A stretch of 64,000 nt of DNA, from assembly GCA_002329075.1 (NCBI GenBank), contig DCXR01000074.1, forward strand, positions 40,665 to 104,664, read 5' to 3'. The stretch comes from Candidatus Neomicrothrix sp. UBA2131 (GTDB lineage: Bacteria; Actinomycetota; Acidimicrobiia; Acidimicrobiales; MedAcidi-G1). Shown one piece after another: positions 16,868 through 26,433 of the stretch. The notes beneath the pieces were generated by a model. The model saw only the letters and a list, made by a program, of their open reading frames with translations. It did not search any database and was not told the DNA's origin. How positions within the stretch are numbered: position 1 is the stretch's first letter; each line of letters begins with the position of its first letter. The position numbers and the translations under genes were made by a program.

Positions 16868-17377
16868 TCAGGCGTCCTCGTCGAGGACGGGCAGGGCGAC
16901 GCGGCCCGTGCGCTGCAACTCGACGATGCCGAAGGGTCGCAACAGGTCCTCGAACTCGTCGATCCGCTTCGGCGGACCGACCAGCGACAGCATCATGCGG
17001 TCGGCACCCACGGACAGCACCTTGCCGCCGGCCCGGTCGAGCTGCTCGACGAGTTCGTCTCGACGGTCCGGCTCGGCCTCGACGGTCACGATCATGAGCT
17101 CCCGCTCGACTGCGCTACCGGGGTGGAGTTCCCGGATCTCGACCACGTTGACGAGCTTGTCGAGTTGCTTGACGACCTGTTCCAGCGGCGCAGATTCGAG
17201 GTCGACGACGATCGTGAGGCGGCTGAAGCGGTCATCGTCGGTAGGCGCCACGGCCAGGGACTCGATGTTGAAACCGCGGCGTGCGAACAGGCCGGCAACC
17301 CGGGCCAGCACACCGGACTTGTTCTCGACCGTGACCACGAGCGTGTGGTACCGGTAGTCGGGACCGGCGACGTTCAT
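16868..17377 (-). CDS. ilvN: Acetolactate synthase small (regulatory) subunit
   Basis: Regulatory subunit that activates IlvB and gives valine feedback inhibition. 169 residues. An ACT domain opens the protein ([20 protein letters not shown], about 13-32) with the valine-site region [11 protein letters not shown]; the C-terminal domain follows from about 80. The ATG overlaps the ilvB stop (ATGA), giving coupled synthesis of the two subunits. The frame continues upstream inside ilvB but that part is not coding. Confidence 0.97.
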   Translation of the reverse strand: MNVAGPDYRYHTLVVTVENKSGVLARVAGLFARRGFNIESLAVAPTDDDRFSRLTIVVDLESAPLEQVVKQLDKLVNVVEIRELHPGSAVERELMIVTVEAEPDRRDELVEQLDRAGGKVLSVGADRMMLSLVGPPKRIDEFEDLLRPFGIVELQRTGRVALPVLDEDA

Positions 17378-19116
17378 CGGGACAGGTCCGCCTGCGAGGG
17401 GGGCACGACGAGGTCCGAGTTGGTGGCGCCGGCGGGCACCATCGGGTACACCTTCTCCTCGGCCATGACCCGGAAGTCGATGACGACCGGGCGGTCGTCG
17501 ATCTCGTTGGCCTTGGTGATGGCGGCATCGATCTCGTCGGGGTCGTCGACTCGCATGGCCTCGCATCCCATGGACTGCGCCCACATCTTGTAGTCGGGCA
17601 CGTCCTTCGACAGGAAGACCTCGGAGTAGCGCTCCTCGTAGAACATCTCCTGCCACTGGCGGACCATGCCCAGGTAGGAGTTGTTGAACAGCGCCACCTT
17701 GATCGGGAACCCCTCGACAGTGGCGGTCACGAGTTCCTGGGCGGTCATCTGGAAGCAGCCGTCGCCGTCGACGGCCCAGACCGTGCGGTCGGGCATTCCG
17801 GCCTTGGCGCCGATGGCCGCCGGGATCGAGTAGCCCATCGTGCCGAGGCCGCCGGAGTTGATCCACGTGTAGGGGTGGTCGAACCTCCAGTACTGGCTGG
17901 CCCACATCTGGTGCTGGCCGACCCCCGATACGACAATCGTGTCGTCGGGCGAGAGGTCGCGCAGGCGCTCGATGACGTACTGGGGCTTGAGGGCCTGACC
18001 GGGCTCCCAGGCCTCGTAGGCCAACGGGAAGCGCTCCTGCCAGCCGCTTATCCGCGAGCGCCAGGCACCCCGGTCGGCGTCACCGAGCCCGTTTGCCTGC
18101 AACTCTGCGATCAGAGCCTCGATGGCGACGCGGCAGTCGCCCTGGATGGCTACGTCTGCACGGCGGACCTTGCCCAACTCTGCGCTGTCGATGTCGACGT
18201 GGACGACCCTGGCGCCGGGGGCGAAGCCGTCGAGGCGGCCGGTGACCCGGTCGTCGAAGCGTGCGCCGAGGACAACCAGCAGGTCGGCCTCCTGCATGGC
18301 GGTGACGGCCGTGAAGTTGCCGTGCATGCCGGGCATGCCGAGGCACAGGTCGTGGCTGTCGGGAAAGGCACCCCGGGCCATGAGCGTGGTGACGACGTGG
18401 ATGCCGGTCATCTCGGCGAGTTGGTACAGCACCTCTGCGGCCCGGGCCTTGAGGATTCCGCCGCCCACGTAGAGGACGGGTCGTTCGGCGGCCCGCATCA
18501 GGTCGGCGGCAGCCGCGATGGCCGCCGGGTCGACCTCCACGTTCGGGTCGTATCCCGGGAGGTCCATCTCGATCTCGTCGGACCACTCCATGGCCGAGCG
18601 GGGGCTGTTGGGGTCGACGATGTCCTTGGGGATGTCGACCAGCACCGGACCGGGTCGGCCCGTGGTGGCGATGTGGAACGCCTCCTTGACGACCCGGGGG
18701 ATGTCCTGTGCCTCGGTGACGAGGAAGTTGTGCTTGGTGACCGACATGGTGATGCCGGTGGTGTCGCACTCCTGGAAGGCGTCGGTGCCGATGGCGGCAA
18801 GGGGCACCTGGCCGGTGATGCACACCAGTGGCACGGAGTCGAGGTGGGCATCGCAGAGGGCGGTGACGGCGTTGGTGGCGCCGGGCCCGCTGGTGACCAT
18901 CATGACCCCGGGCCTGCCGGCGGCATGCGCATAGCCGGATGCCATGTGGCCGGCACCCTGCTCGTGGCGGACCAGGACGTGGCGGATGGACGAGTCGATG
19001 AGCGGGTCGTAGACCGGCAGGATCGCCCCGCCGGGCAGCCCGAACAGCAGATCTACGCCCTCGTTCTCGAGGGCCCTGATCAGCGCCTGACCGCCATCCA
19101 TGGGTGTCGTCGTCAT
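17374..19116 (-). CDS. ilvB: Acetolactate synthase large (catalytic) subunit
   Basis: ThDP-, Mg- and FAD-dependent carboligase for the first common step of branched-chain amino acid synthesis. 580 residues with three domains: PYR (LFGLPGGAILPVYDPL, catalytic Glu in HEQGAGHMA at about 55), central FAD domain (ARFDDRVTGRLDGF near 290) and PP domain with the ThDP motif GDGCFQMTAQEL and closing NN. It is the first structural gene after a leader peptide and attenuator (19172-19303), so its transcription is probably tuned to aminoacyl-tRNA supply. Confidence 0.98.
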   Translation of the reverse strand: MTTTPMDGGQALIRALENEGVDLLFGLPGGAILPVYDPLIDSSIRHVLVRHEQGAGHMASGYAHAAGRPGVMMVTSGPGATNAVTALCDAHLDSVPLVCITGQVPLAAIGTDAFQECDTTGITMSVTKHNFLVTEAQDIPRVVKEAFHIATTGRPGPVLVDIPKDIVDPNSPRSAMEWSDEIEMDLPGYDPNVEVDPAAIAAAADLMRAAERPVLYVGGGILKARAAEVLYQLAEMTGIHVVTTLMARGAFPDSHDLCLGMPGMHGNFTAVTAMQEADLLVVLGARFDDRVTGRLDGFAPGARVVHVDIDSAELGKVRRADVAIQGDCRVAIEALIAELQANGLGDADRGAWRSRISGWQERFPLAYEAWEPGQALKPQYVIERLRDLSPDDTIVVSGVGQHQMWASQYWRFDHPYTWINSGGLGTMGYSIPAAIGAKAGMPDRTVWAVDGDGCFQMTAQELVTATVEGFPIKVALFNNSYLGMVRQWQEMFYEERYSEVFLSKDVPDYKMWAQSMGCEAMRVDDPDEIDAAITKANEIDDRPVVIDFRVMAEEKVYPMVPAGATNSDLVVPPSQADLSR

Positions 19117-19171
19117 GTGTCCTACTGAAGGTGGTTGGGAGGGGTGGGATAGGTGATCGGCAACCGTGCCG

Positions 19172-19203
19172 AAAAAGCGAACGACCTCCCGTAGCGGGAG
19201 GTC
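19172..19203 (-). terminator. Attenuator terminator in the ilvBNC leader
   Basis: On the minus strand GACCTCCCG-CTA-CGGGAGGTC forms a perfect 9-bp stem with a 3-base loop (19203-19183), then GTTCGC and TTTTT (19176-19172). It lies between the leader peptide stop and ilvB, 28 bases after the peptide. This is the classical position for a transcription attenuator controlled by ribosome stalling on the peptide. Confidence 0.85.
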
Positions 19204-19230
19204 GGGGCACGCGGACGGTGGGTCCGGTGC

Positions 19231-19266
19231 CTACCGCAGTACCCGTACCTCATGCGCCGTGGTCAT
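19231..19266 (-). CDS. ilvB leader peptide (11 residues)
   Basis: ATG to TAG reading MTTAHEVRVLR, with two Val codons and a Leu codon near the end, i.e. two of the three products of the pathway. It starts where transcription should start (the -10 GATACT ends 8 bases before the ATG), so it is probably translated without a leader sequence. The arrangement of peptide, hairpin with U run, then ilvB fits ribosome-mediated attenuation as known for actinobacterial ilvB leaders. No isoleucine codon is present. Confidence 0.8.
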   Translation of the reverse strand: MTTAHEVRVLR

Positions 19267-19274
19267 GACTGACA

Positions 19275-19303
19275 AGTATCGCCGGACCGTGCACGGGCGA
19301 CAA
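19275..19303 (-). promoter_or_regulatory. Promoter of the ilvBNC leader
   Basis: Minus-strand TTGTCG (19303-19298) and GATACT (19280-19275) are separated by exactly 17 bases. Transcription would begin within a few bases of the leader peptide ATG at 19266. Confidence 0.75.
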
Positions 19304-19315
19304 CCTGCCTGGCCC

Positions 19316-21019
19316 CTACGCCCTGGTAACGGCGCCCTGGTCGGCACCCTGGGCGAGGGCGGCGTACTTGGCGAGGAAGCCGGAGGTGTAGCGGGGCTCG
19401 AAGGGCTTGAGGTTGGCCTGCCGCTCGGCCAGTTCGGCCTCGTCGACCATCAGGTCGATGGTGTGGGCCCGCACGTCGATCACGATCCGGTCGCCTTCGG
19501 CGATGAGGGCGATGGGTCCGCCGTCGATGGCCTCAGGGGCGACGTGGCCGACGCAGAAGCCGTGGGTACCGCCTGAGAAGCGGCCGTCGGTGATGAGCGC
19601 CGCATCACCGCCACGGCCGGCGCCCTTCATGGCGCCGGTGATGGCGAGCATCTCGCGCATGCCGGGGCCGCCCTTGGGTCCCTCGTAGCGGATGACGACG
19701 ATGTCGCCGGCCTCGATGCGGTCGTCGAGCACGGCGGCCATGGCGTCGTCCTCGCCGTCGAACACGCGGGCCCGTCCGTCGAAGTGGTCGACATCGAGAC
19801 CAGCCACCTTGACCACGGCCCCCTGCGGGGCCAACGATCCGCTCAGCACGGCGATGCCACCGATGTTGTGGATGGGGTCGTCGAAGGCGTGGATGACCTC
19901 GCCGTCTGGGGCGGGCGGGTCGAGCAGCGCCAGGTTCTCGGCAACGGTCCGGCCGGTGACGGTGACCTCGTCGCCGTGCAGGAGGCCCTCCTCGAGGAGC
20001 ATCTGCATCACAACCGGCACACCGCCGATGCGGTCGATGTCGATCATGTGGTAGTTGCCGTGCGGCTTGGTGTCGGCGAGGTGCGGCACCCGGGCGGCCA
20101 CCCGGTTGAAGTCGTCGAGCTCGAGAGCCACGCCTGCCTCGAAGGCGATCGCCAGCAGGTGCAGCACGGCGTTGGTGGAACCCCCCAGCGCCATGACGAC
20201 GGCAATGGCGTTTTCGAATGCGGCCATGCTCATGATCTGGCGTGGCCGGATGTCCTCGCGGAGCAACTGCATCACGGCGGTACCGCTGGCGTAGGCGCTG
20301 TCCCCACGGCGGCCGTCGATTGCGGCGGCCGATGCCGAACCCGGCAGCGACATGCCGATCGCCTCCCCCACCGCCGCCATGGTGTTGGCGGTGAACATGC
20401 CGGCGCAGCTGCCGATGGTGGGGCAGGCGGCACGCTCGATGGCGAGCAGTTCGTCGTCATCGATGCCGCCCACGGCGTGGGCGCCTACGGCCTCGAACAC
20501 GCTGACCACGTCGAGCTTCTGGTCACCGTGCTTGCCCGGCATGATCGAGCCGCCGTAGACGAACACCGATGGCAGGTCGATTCGGGCGGCGGCCATGAGC
20601 ATCCCGGGCAGGGACTTGTCGCAACCGGCGAAGCTGACGAAGGCGTCGAGCCGTTCGGCGTGCATGACGGCCTCGACCGAGTCGGCGATGATCTCGCGGC
20701 TTACGAGGCTGGCACGCATGCCCTCGTGGCCCATCGAGATGCCGTCGCTGACGGCGATGGTGTTGAACTCCATCGGAAAGCCGCCGGCGGCGGTGACGCC
20801 CTCCTTGCAACGCTTTGCGAGGGCGTCGAGCGGCAGGTTGCAGGGTGTGACCTCGTTCCACGACGAGGCAACGCCGACCTGGGCCTTGTCGAAGTCGTCC
20901 TCGGTCATACCGACGGCACGCAGCATGGCCCGGGCGGGGGCACGGCTGTCACCGTCGGTGACCTCGTGCGAGCGGGGTTTCATGTTGGATGAGGCTGGCG
21001 GGTTCGTGGTGTCACTCAT
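19316..21019 (-). CDS. ilvD: Dihydroxy-acid dehydratase
   Basis: Iron-sulfur dehydratase for the third step of branched-chain amino acid synthesis. 567 residues. The cluster cysteines are in [18 protein letters not shown] and [12 protein letters not shown]; the C-terminal block [15 protein letters not shown] is intact. The start at 21019 (MSDTTNPP) was chosen because a TAGCCT -10 element lies seven bases upstream; another Met 12 codons further in is possible. It is transcribed in the same direction as the ilvB leader but the leader has its own promoter, so ilvD is probably a separate unit. Confidence 0.97.
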   Translation of the reverse strand: MSDTTNPPASSNMKPRSHEVTDGDSRAPARAMLRAVGMTEDDFDKAQVGVASSWNEVTPCNLPLDALAKRCKEGVTAAGGFPMEFNTIAVSDGISMGHEGMRASLVSREIIADSVEAVMHAERLDAFVSFAGCDKSLPGMLMAAARIDLPSVFVYGGSIMPGKHGDQKLDVVSVFEAVGAHAVGGIDDDELLAIERAACPTIGSCAGMFTANTMAAVGEAIGMSLPGSASAAAIDGRRGDSAYASGTAVMQLLREDIRPRQIMSMAAFENAIAVVMALGGSTNAVLHLLAIAFEAGVALELDDFNRVAARVPHLADTKPHGNYHMIDIDRIGGVPVVMQMLLEEGLLHGDEVTVTGRTVAENLALLDPPAPDGEVIHAFDDPIHNIGGIAVLSGSLAPQGAVVKVAGLDVDHFDGRARVFDGEDDAMAAVLDDRIEAGDIVVIRYEGPKGGPGMREMLAITGAMKGAGRGGDAALITDGRFSGGTHGFCVGHVAPEAIDGGPIALIAEGDRIVIDVRAHTIDLMVDEAELAERQANLKPFEPRYTSGFLAKYAALAQGADQGAVTRA

Positions 21020-21026
21020 GACCTGC

Positions 21027-21071
21027 AGGCTAGGGGAGAACAGGGGCCGTGACATCGGCGGGACCTACGAT
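21027..21071. promoter_or_regulatory. Divergent leaderless-type promoters of ilvD and the MATE exporter
   Basis: Minus-strand TAGCCT (21032-21027) stands seven bases before the ilvD ATG, and plus-strand TACGAT (21066-21071) stands six bases before the GTG of the MATE gene. Neither start has a Shine-Dalgarno sequence. Confidence 0.6.
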
Positions 21072-21077
21072 CCCACC

Positions 21078-22382
21078 GTGCGCCCGGTGGACCGAGAACT
21101 GCTGCGACTGGCGATACCGGCGCTCGGAGCGCTGCTCGCCGAACCGCTCTACGTGCTGGCCGACACGGCGGTGGTCGGGCACCTGGGAACCTCGGAACTG
21201 GGCGGCCTGGCGGTCGCCTCGGCTGCGCTGCTGTTCGGCTACGGGCTGTGTGTGTTCCTCGCCTACGGCACGACGGCGGCGGTCGCCCGGCTGACCGGCG
21301 CCGGCCAGGACCGCAGGGCCGCCCACCAGGCGGTGCAGGGGCTCTGGCTGGCACTCGCGCTCGGCGTGGTCCTGGCGGTGCTCGGCGCTGTGTTCGCCGG
21401 TCCCCTCCTGCGCCTGCTGGGCGCCGGGGGCGAGGTGCTGGCCCAGGCGGACACCTACTTCCGGATCAGCCTGCTGGGAACACCGGCGATGCTGATGATG
21501 CTGGCCGGCGTCGGCTACCTGCGGGGCGTCAAGGACACGGTCCGCCCGCTGTGGGTGGCGGCCGGCACGGCCGTCGTGAACCTGGTGCTCGAGGTGGTCC
21601 TCATCTACGGGTTCGACCAGGCCATCGGGGCTTCGGCAGCAGCGACGGTCGTGGCCCAGTGGCTGGGCGCCGGTTGCTACCTGGCGTGGATCGGCCGCGG
21701 GGTCCGTCGCCTCGACGTGTCGCTGGCACCCGACGTGCAGGTCATCGGGCGCATGCTCGTAGTGAGTGCCGAACTCATGGTCCGCAACCTCTCGACGACC
21801 GGCACGTTCCTGGTCGCTACCGCGGCGGCGACCCGGATCGGCGTCGTGGACGTGGCCGCCCACCAGGTGGCGTTCCAGGCCTGGATAGTGCTGGCCCTGT
21901 CGATGGATGCCGTGGCGATCGCAGCGCAGGCGATGGTCGGCAGCCTGCTGGGCGCCGACGACCCGGACGGTGCCCGTTCCGTGGGGAGGAGCGTCATCGG
22001 CTGGTCGATCGCCATCGGCGCCGTGCTGGGTGCTGTGATCGCCGCCTCGCACGGGGTGCTGGGCCGGGTCTTCTCGGCGGACGAGGCCGTGGTCACCCTG
22101 GCTGGCTTCCTGCTGCTGCACGTGGGGCTCATGGCGCCGCTCTCCGGGGTGGCGTTCGCCCTGGACGGCATCCTCATCGGCGCCGGCGACCAGCGGTTCC
22201 TGGCGTGGGCGATGGCCGGCGCTGCAGCGGTGGCGGTACCGGTGATGGTCGCGACCCGGCTCGCGGGCCTCGGAATCGGCCCGCTGTGGGCCGGGATCTG
22301 GGCCTTCATGGGCGTCCGGGGGATCAGCCTGTGGGCCCGCTTCCGCAGCGGTCGGTGGCAGGTGGTCGGCGCCGGAACCTGA
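21078..22382 (+). CDS. MATE family multidrug/toxin exporter
   Basis: Cation-coupled antiporter of the inner membrane with about 12 helices in 434 residues. The opening LLRLAIPALGALLAEPLYVLADTAVVGHLG is split here for reading as AIPALGALLAEPL and ADTAVVGHLG, both typical of the DinF/NorM group, and RNLSTTGTFLVATAAATRIG marks the second half. The GTG start is set by the -10 element six bases before it and by the start of hydrophobic similarity; the frame remains open upstream inside ilvD antisense. Substrate is unknown; DinF-like members export organic cations. Confidence 0.92.
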   Translation: MRPVDRELLRLAIPALGALLAEPLYVLADTAVVGHLGTSELGGLAVASAALLFGYGLCVFLAYGTTAAVARLTGAGQDRRAAHQAVQGLWLALALGVVLAVLGAVFAGPLLRLLGAGGEVLAQADTYFRISLLGTPAMLMMLAGVGYLRGVKDTVRPLWVAAGTAVVNLVLEVVLIYGFDQAIGASAAATVVAQWLGAGCYLAWIGRGVRRLDVSLAPDVQVIGRMLVVSAELMVRNLSTTGTFLVATAAATRIGVVDVAAHQVAFQAWIVLALSMDAVAIAAQAMVGSLLGADDPDGARSVGRSVIGWSIAIGAVLGAVIAASHGVLGRVFSADEAVVTLAGFLLLHVGLMAPLSGVAFALDGILIGAGDQRFLAWAMAGAAAVAVPVMVATRLAGLGIGPLWAGIWAFMGVRGISLWARFRSGRWQVVGAGT

Positions 22383-22395
22383 TCCGGCGACGGCG

Positions 22396-23181
22396 CTATG
22401 CGCCCAGCACCACCGAGGGGTCGGGGACGACATGGCGGGCCAGCCACTGGAAGGTCCGCCATCCGATGGTGCTGCACCCGAGGGTGCCGGCCACCACCTT
22501 GGCGGATTCGTCGGAGATGGGCTGCGGGTCGATGGCCTTGACATGGACCTCGGCGACGCGTTCGGCCATGGCGAAAAGCCCGATCGCCTCCCCCGGTGAT
22601 GCCCCACCGGCCAGGAGCCCGTGGTTGCGCAGAATGCACAGGCGTGTGGCGCCCATGGCCCTGGCAATCGCGCGTCCGCCGTCGAGCGTGGTGACCTCGA
22701 GGTCCTCGCCCCGGTAGATCGACTGGTCGTAGACGAACACACACGACTCCTGGGAGATCGGCTGGAAGGGCCGCACGTTGGCCGACCACGGCGTCCCGAA
22801 TGCGGTGTGGGTGTGTGCCGCCGAGACGAGGTCTGGGCGGGCGTCGAGGATCGGCCAGTGGATGTTGTGCGCGGCGTAGTTGATTCCGCCCCCGAAATGC
22901 CCTTCGACGACCGAGCCGTCGGGCCCGACCAGCGAGAGGTTGTCGACCGTGGCCGCCCAGAACGGGATGCCGTGGGCGAGCACCCAGAAGTGGTCGGACC
23001 GTTCGGGGTCGCGGGCTGAGATGTGGCCGTCGCCGAGTTGGCCCCAGCGCATCGCAGAGAAGATGCGGTAGCCGATGGCCACCTCCCACTTGTGCAACTG
23101 GCGCATCTCTACAGGGTCGGCGGGTACCGGTGGGTCGACCTCGTAGCCCATCTCGGGGTAGCGGTCCAGGTCGAGTGCCAT
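22396..23181 (-). CDS. Class II aldolase/adducin family protein
   Basis: 261 residues of the zinc-dependent class II aldolase fold (fuculose-phosphate aldolase, ribulose-5-P epimerase, adducin heads). The zinc histidines are visible in AAHTHTAFG and in the LRNHGLL turn, and the GGGINYAAHNIHWP stretch fits the substrate loop. The first Glu of the usual HPGN-SxR(D/E) layout appears as HISARDPER. A GGAGAGG Shine-Dalgarno supports the ATG. Real sugar-phosphate activity is not certain; many actinobacterial paralogues have no known substrate. Confidence 0.88.
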   Translation of the reverse strand: MALDLDRYPEMGYEVDPPVPADPVEMRQLHKWEVAIGYRIFSAMRWGQLGDGHISARDPERSDHFWVLAHGIPFWAATVDNLSLVGPDGSVVEGHFGGGINYAAHNIHWPILDARPDLVSAAHTHTAFGTPWSANVRPFQPISQESCVFVYDQSIYRGEDLEVTTLDGGRAIARAMGATRLCILRNHGLLAGGASPGEAIGLFAMAERVAEVHVKAIDPQPISDESAKVVAGTLGCSTIGWRTFQWLARHVVPDPSVVLGA

Positions 23182-23213
23182 GGACGTACCTCTCCTTCCC
23201 CGTTTCTCCTCGT

Positions 23214-24653
23214 TCAGGCCTCGGCGGAGCGCCTGGCCAGCAGTTCGTTGACGATGCGGCCGTCGGCCTGGCCCCGGGTGGCCTTCATGACCTGGCCGAC
23301 GAAGAAGCCGGCCTTCTTCTTGCGTTCCTTGTCGTCGCCGCCGACGAAGCCTGCCCAGTCGTCGGGGTGTTCGGCGATGAACCGGTCGACGAGGGCTTCG
23401 AGTTCCGAGGTGTCCATGGCCTCGAAGCCATGGGTGGAGGCGTGCGTGGCAGGGTCACCACCGGAGGCCACGAGGTCGGCGAGCACGCTCCTGGCCTGGG
23501 CGGCGGTGAGGTCACCGCCGGTCTCCATCGCCACGAGCGCAGCGAACGGGGCGGCGGTCAACTCGCCGACGCCGTCGGCGAGGTTGTTCGCTATATGGAC
23601 CAGCACCCGCGCAGCATCGGCACCTGCGGCGATGGTGTCAACCGCCAGGTCGTCCATGCCCCGTTCGACCGTGAGCGCCGTGTCCGACGGCTCGACGCCG
23701 GCGGCGTCGGCCAGGCGCCGGCGACGCTCGCGGGGCAGCATCGGCAGGGCGGCACGGATCTCGGCGATCCACTCGTCGGAGGGCTCGACGGGAACGAGGT
23801 CGGGTTCTGGGAAGTAGCGGTAGTCGTAGGCCTCTTCCTTGGAGCGGAGCTTGTGGGTGCGTCCGTCGTCCTCGTTCCAGTGGCGGGTCTGCTGTTCGAC
23901 CTTGTCTCCCGACTCGATGAGGTCGACCTGTCGGCGGGCCTCGTACTCGATGGCCCGTCCCAGGGACCGCAGCGAGTTGATGTTCTTGACCTCGCAGCGG
24001 GTGCCGAGCCCGGCGGTGCCCTCCCGGCGCACCGAGATGTTGCAGTCGACCCGCATAGACCCCTCCTCCATCTTCCCGTCTGAGGCGCCGATGGCTACGA
24101 GGATGGCCCGCAGTTCGGATACATACGCCCGTGCGTCCTCGGCGCAGCGCATGTCGGGGGCGCTGACGATCTCGATGAGCGGCACGCCCGACCGGTTGTA
24201 GTCGATGAGCGAGTGGCCGGCCTCGTGGATGCGGCCGCCACCACCCACGTGCGTGGACTTGCCGGTGTCCTCCTCGAGGTGGGCCCGCTCGATGCCGATA
24301 CGGCGCCCGTCGGGGAGTTCGAGGCTGCCGACGCCGTTGATCGGCAGGTCGTACTGGGAGATCTGGAAGTCCTTGGGCATGTCCGGGTAGAAGTAGTTCT
24401 TGCGGGAGAACACGGACGGCTGGATCACGCATTCGAGGGCCAGGCCGACCCGGATGGCCAACTCGACGGCCTTTTCGTTGAGTACCGGAAGCGAGCCGGG
24501 CAGGCCCAGTGAGACGGGGTCGATGTTGGTGTTGGGCTCTCCGCCGAACCGGTTGAGTGCGGACGAGAACATCTTGGTGACGGTGGCCAGTTCGGCGTGG
24601 ACCTCGAGGCCGATCACGACCTCCCAGCCCGGGATGAGGGCCTGGTCGCTCAT
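23214..24653 (-). CDS. gatB: Aspartyl/glutamyl-tRNA amidotransferase subunit B
   Basis: Kinase/amidotransferase subunit that phosphorylates misacylated Glu-tRNA(Gln) or Asp-tRNA(Asn) and completes amidation with ammonia from GatA. 479 residues. The GatB opening [14 protein letters not shown], the [16 protein letters not shown] block and the tail domain (about 330-479, ending in VNELLARR) are all present. The ATG overlaps the gatA stop (ATGA). Confidence 0.98.
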   Translation of the reverse strand: MSDQALIPGWEVVIGLEVHAELATVTKMFSSALNRFGGEPNTNIDPVSLGLPGSLPVLNEKAVELAIRVGLALECVIQPSVFSRKNYFYPDMPKDFQISQYDLPINGVGSLELPDGRRIGIERAHLEEDTGKSTHVGGGGRIHEAGHSLIDYNRSGVPLIEIVSAPDMRCAEDARAYVSELRAILVAIGASDGKMEEGSMRVDCNISVRREGTAGLGTRCEVKNINSLRSLGRAIEYEARRQVDLIESGDKVEQQTRHWNEDDGRTHKLRSKEEAYDYRYFPEPDLVPVEPSDEWIAEIRAALPMLPRERRRRLADAAGVEPSDTALTVERGMDDLAVDTIAAGADAARVLVHIANNLADGVGELTAAPFAALVAMETGGDLTAAQARSVLADLVASGGDPATHASTHGFEAMDTSELEALVDRFIAEHPDDWAGFVGGDDKERKKKAGFFVGQVMKATRGQADGRIVNELLARRSAEA

Positions 24654-26092
24654 GGAGTCGCCCCTTCCAGTACGGCCGCCGCCCGGAACATGGTGGCCTC
24701 GTCGAGGGCCGGTGCCAGGACCTGCACGCCGACGGGCAGGCCGTCGTCGCCGGTACCGAACGGCACCGACATGGACGGATGGCCGGCCAGGTTCGACGGG
24801 ATCGTGCAGACGTCGGCGAGGTACATCATCATCGGGTCGTCGGTTCTTTCGCCCACGGGGAAAGCCGTGGTCGGGGCGGTCGGCGACAGCAGCAGGTCGA
24901 ACGTCTCGTAGGCCCGGGCGAAATCGCGTTGGATCAGGGTGCGGACCTTCTGGGACCTCCCGTAGTAGGCGTCGTAGTAGCCGGCCGACAGGGCGTAGGT
25001 GCCGAGCATGATGCGGCGCTTCACCTCGTCGCCGAAGCCGGCGGTACGGGTGGCGGTGTTCATCTCGGGTGCGGTGTCGCCGTCGACCCGCAGGCCGAAG
25101 CGGACGCCGTCGAAGCGGGCCAGGTTCGACGAGGCCTCGGCGGGGGCGATCAGGTAGTAGGCGGACAGGCCGTAGATGGTCGACGGGACGGAGGCGTGTT
25201 CGACGGTGGCGCCGGCGGTCGCCAGCGCCTCGGCGGCCTGCTCGACCCTTGCCCGGACGTCGTCGGCGATGCCCTCGACGCTGGCCGCCCGGTCGGGGCC
25301 GCCCATGAGTTCCGAGATGATGCCGATGCGGAGGCCTTCGACGCCCTGTCCGAGGACGCCGAGCAGGTCAGGGGACGCCTCGGGGATCGAGGTCGAGTCG
25401 CGGGGGTCGTGCCCGCCGATGGCCTCGAGCAGCAGCGCCGCATCCTCGACGGTTGCGGCGAACGGGCCGATCTGGTCGAGGCTGGAACCGAAGGCCACGA
25501 GCCCGTAGCGGGAGACCCGGCCGTAGGTGGGCTTGACGCCGACCGTGCCGCAGAGTGCGGCAGGCTGGCGGATCGAGCCGCCCGTGTCGCTGCCGAGGGC
25601 CAGCGGTGCGAAGCCTGCGGCCACGGCGGCGGCAGATCCACCGGACGATCCGCCGGGTACCCGGCTGGTGTCGAGCGGGTTGAGCGTGGGTCCGAAGGCG
25701 GAGTTCTCGGTCGAACTGCCCATGGCGAACTCGTCGCAGTTGGTCTTGCCGATGACGACGGCACCGGCTTCGGCGAGGCGTTCGACGGCGGTGGCGTCGT
25801 AGGGCGGGCGCCAACCCTCGAGGATCCTCGAACCACACGTGGTGTCGATGCCGCGGGTGCAGAGGTTGTCCTTGAGGGCGACCGGCACGCCGGCCAGCGG
25901 GCCTGGGTCCCCACCGTCGGCGATGCGCCGGTCGAGTTCCTCGGCCCTGGCAAGGGACTCGTCGGCCAGCACCAGGTTGAAGGCGTGGATCTCGTCCTCG
26001 TGGGCGTCGATGGCGGCCAGGTGTTCCTCGACCACGGAGAGGGCGCTGCGCTCACCGGCCCTGACGGCGGCTGCGGTGGATCGGGCGCTCAC
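24650..26092 (-). CDS. gatA: Glutamyl-tRNA(Gln) amidotransferase subunit A
   Basis: Amidase subunit releasing ammonia from glutamine for GatB. 480 residues. The Ser-cisSer-Lys triad is visible: Lys in [11 protein letters not shown] (about 77), cis-Ser in [13 protein letters not shown] (about 152) and nucleophile Ser in [12 protein letters not shown] (about 176). The GTG start overlaps the gatC stop (GTGA). Organisms with GatCAB usually lack glutaminyl- and/or asparaginyl-tRNA synthetase, which fits Actinobacteria. Confidence 0.98.
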   Translation of the reverse strand: MSARSTAAAVRAGERSALSVVEEHLAAIDAHEDEIHAFNLVLADESLARAEELDRRIADGGDPGPLAGVPVALKDNLCTRGIDTTCGSRILEGWRPPYDATAVERLAEAGAVVIGKTNCDEFAMGSSTENSAFGPTLNPLDTSRVPGGSSGGSAAAVAAGFAPLALGSDTGGSIRQPAALCGTVGVKPTYGRVSRYGLVAFGSSLDQIGPFAATVEDAALLLEAIGGHDPRDSTSIPEASPDLLGVLGQGVEGLRIGIISELMGGPDRAASVEGIADDVRARVEQAAEALATAGATVEHASVPSTIYGLSAYYLIAPAEASSNLARFDGVRFGLRVDGDTAPEMNTATRTAGFGDEVKRRIMLGTYALSAGYYDAYYGRSQKVRTLIQRDFARAYETFDLLLSPTAPTTAFPVGERTDDPMMMYLADVCTIPSNLAGHPSMSVPFGTGDDGLPVGVQVLAPALDEATMFRAAAVLEGATP

Positions 26093-26403
26093 GGTGCCTC
26101 TCCGAGCACCGGCGGGACCCGGAAGCGGCCATCCTCGACCGAAGGCGCTGCGGCGAGGACCTCTGCGCGGACGTCGTCGTTGCCGGGCTCGTCCGCCCGC
26201 AGCACGTTGACAAGGGGAAACGGGTTGGCCATCGGCGGTACATCGTCGAGGTCGAGGGCATCGAGGTCGGCTGCGTGGTCGAGAACGTCGGCCAACTGCC
26301 CTGTGAATGCATCGAGTTCGTCGTCGGTCAGCGCAAGGCGTGCCAGGTCCGCCACATGGGCGACGTCTTCCCGGCTGAGGCGCGGGTTCTCCGGCGAGGT
26401 CAC
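26089..26403 (-). CDS. gatC: Glutamyl-tRNA(Gln) amidotransferase subunit C
   Basis: Small subunit clamping GatA to GatB. 104 residues with the family opening [19 protein letters not shown] and the [18 protein letters not shown] belt. The GTG start has a TACCCT -10 element seven bases upstream (26416-26411), so gatCAB probably begins as a leaderless mRNA. The gene order C-A-B with 4-base overlaps is conserved in many bacteria. Confidence 0.96.
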   Translation of the reverse strand: MTSPENPRLSREDVAHVADLARLALTDDELDAFTGQLADVLDHAADLDALDLDDVPPMANPFPLVNVLRADEPGNDDVRAEVLAAAPSVEDGRFRVPPVLGEAP

Positions 26404-26410
26404 GGCAGTG

Positions 26411-26416
26411 AGGGTA
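26411..26416 (-). promoter_or_regulatory. Leaderless-type -10 element for gatCAB
   Basis: TACCCT on the minus strand, seven bases before the gatC GTG, placed in the 30-base gap behind the kinase gene. Confidence 0.55.
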
Positions 26417-26433
26417 GGGCCACGGTCGGCAAG

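Noticed and set aside
19784..20992. 402-codon plus-strand frame opposite ilvD
   Set aside because: ilvD is unmistakable with all three cluster Cys motifs; the opposite frame is a shadow.
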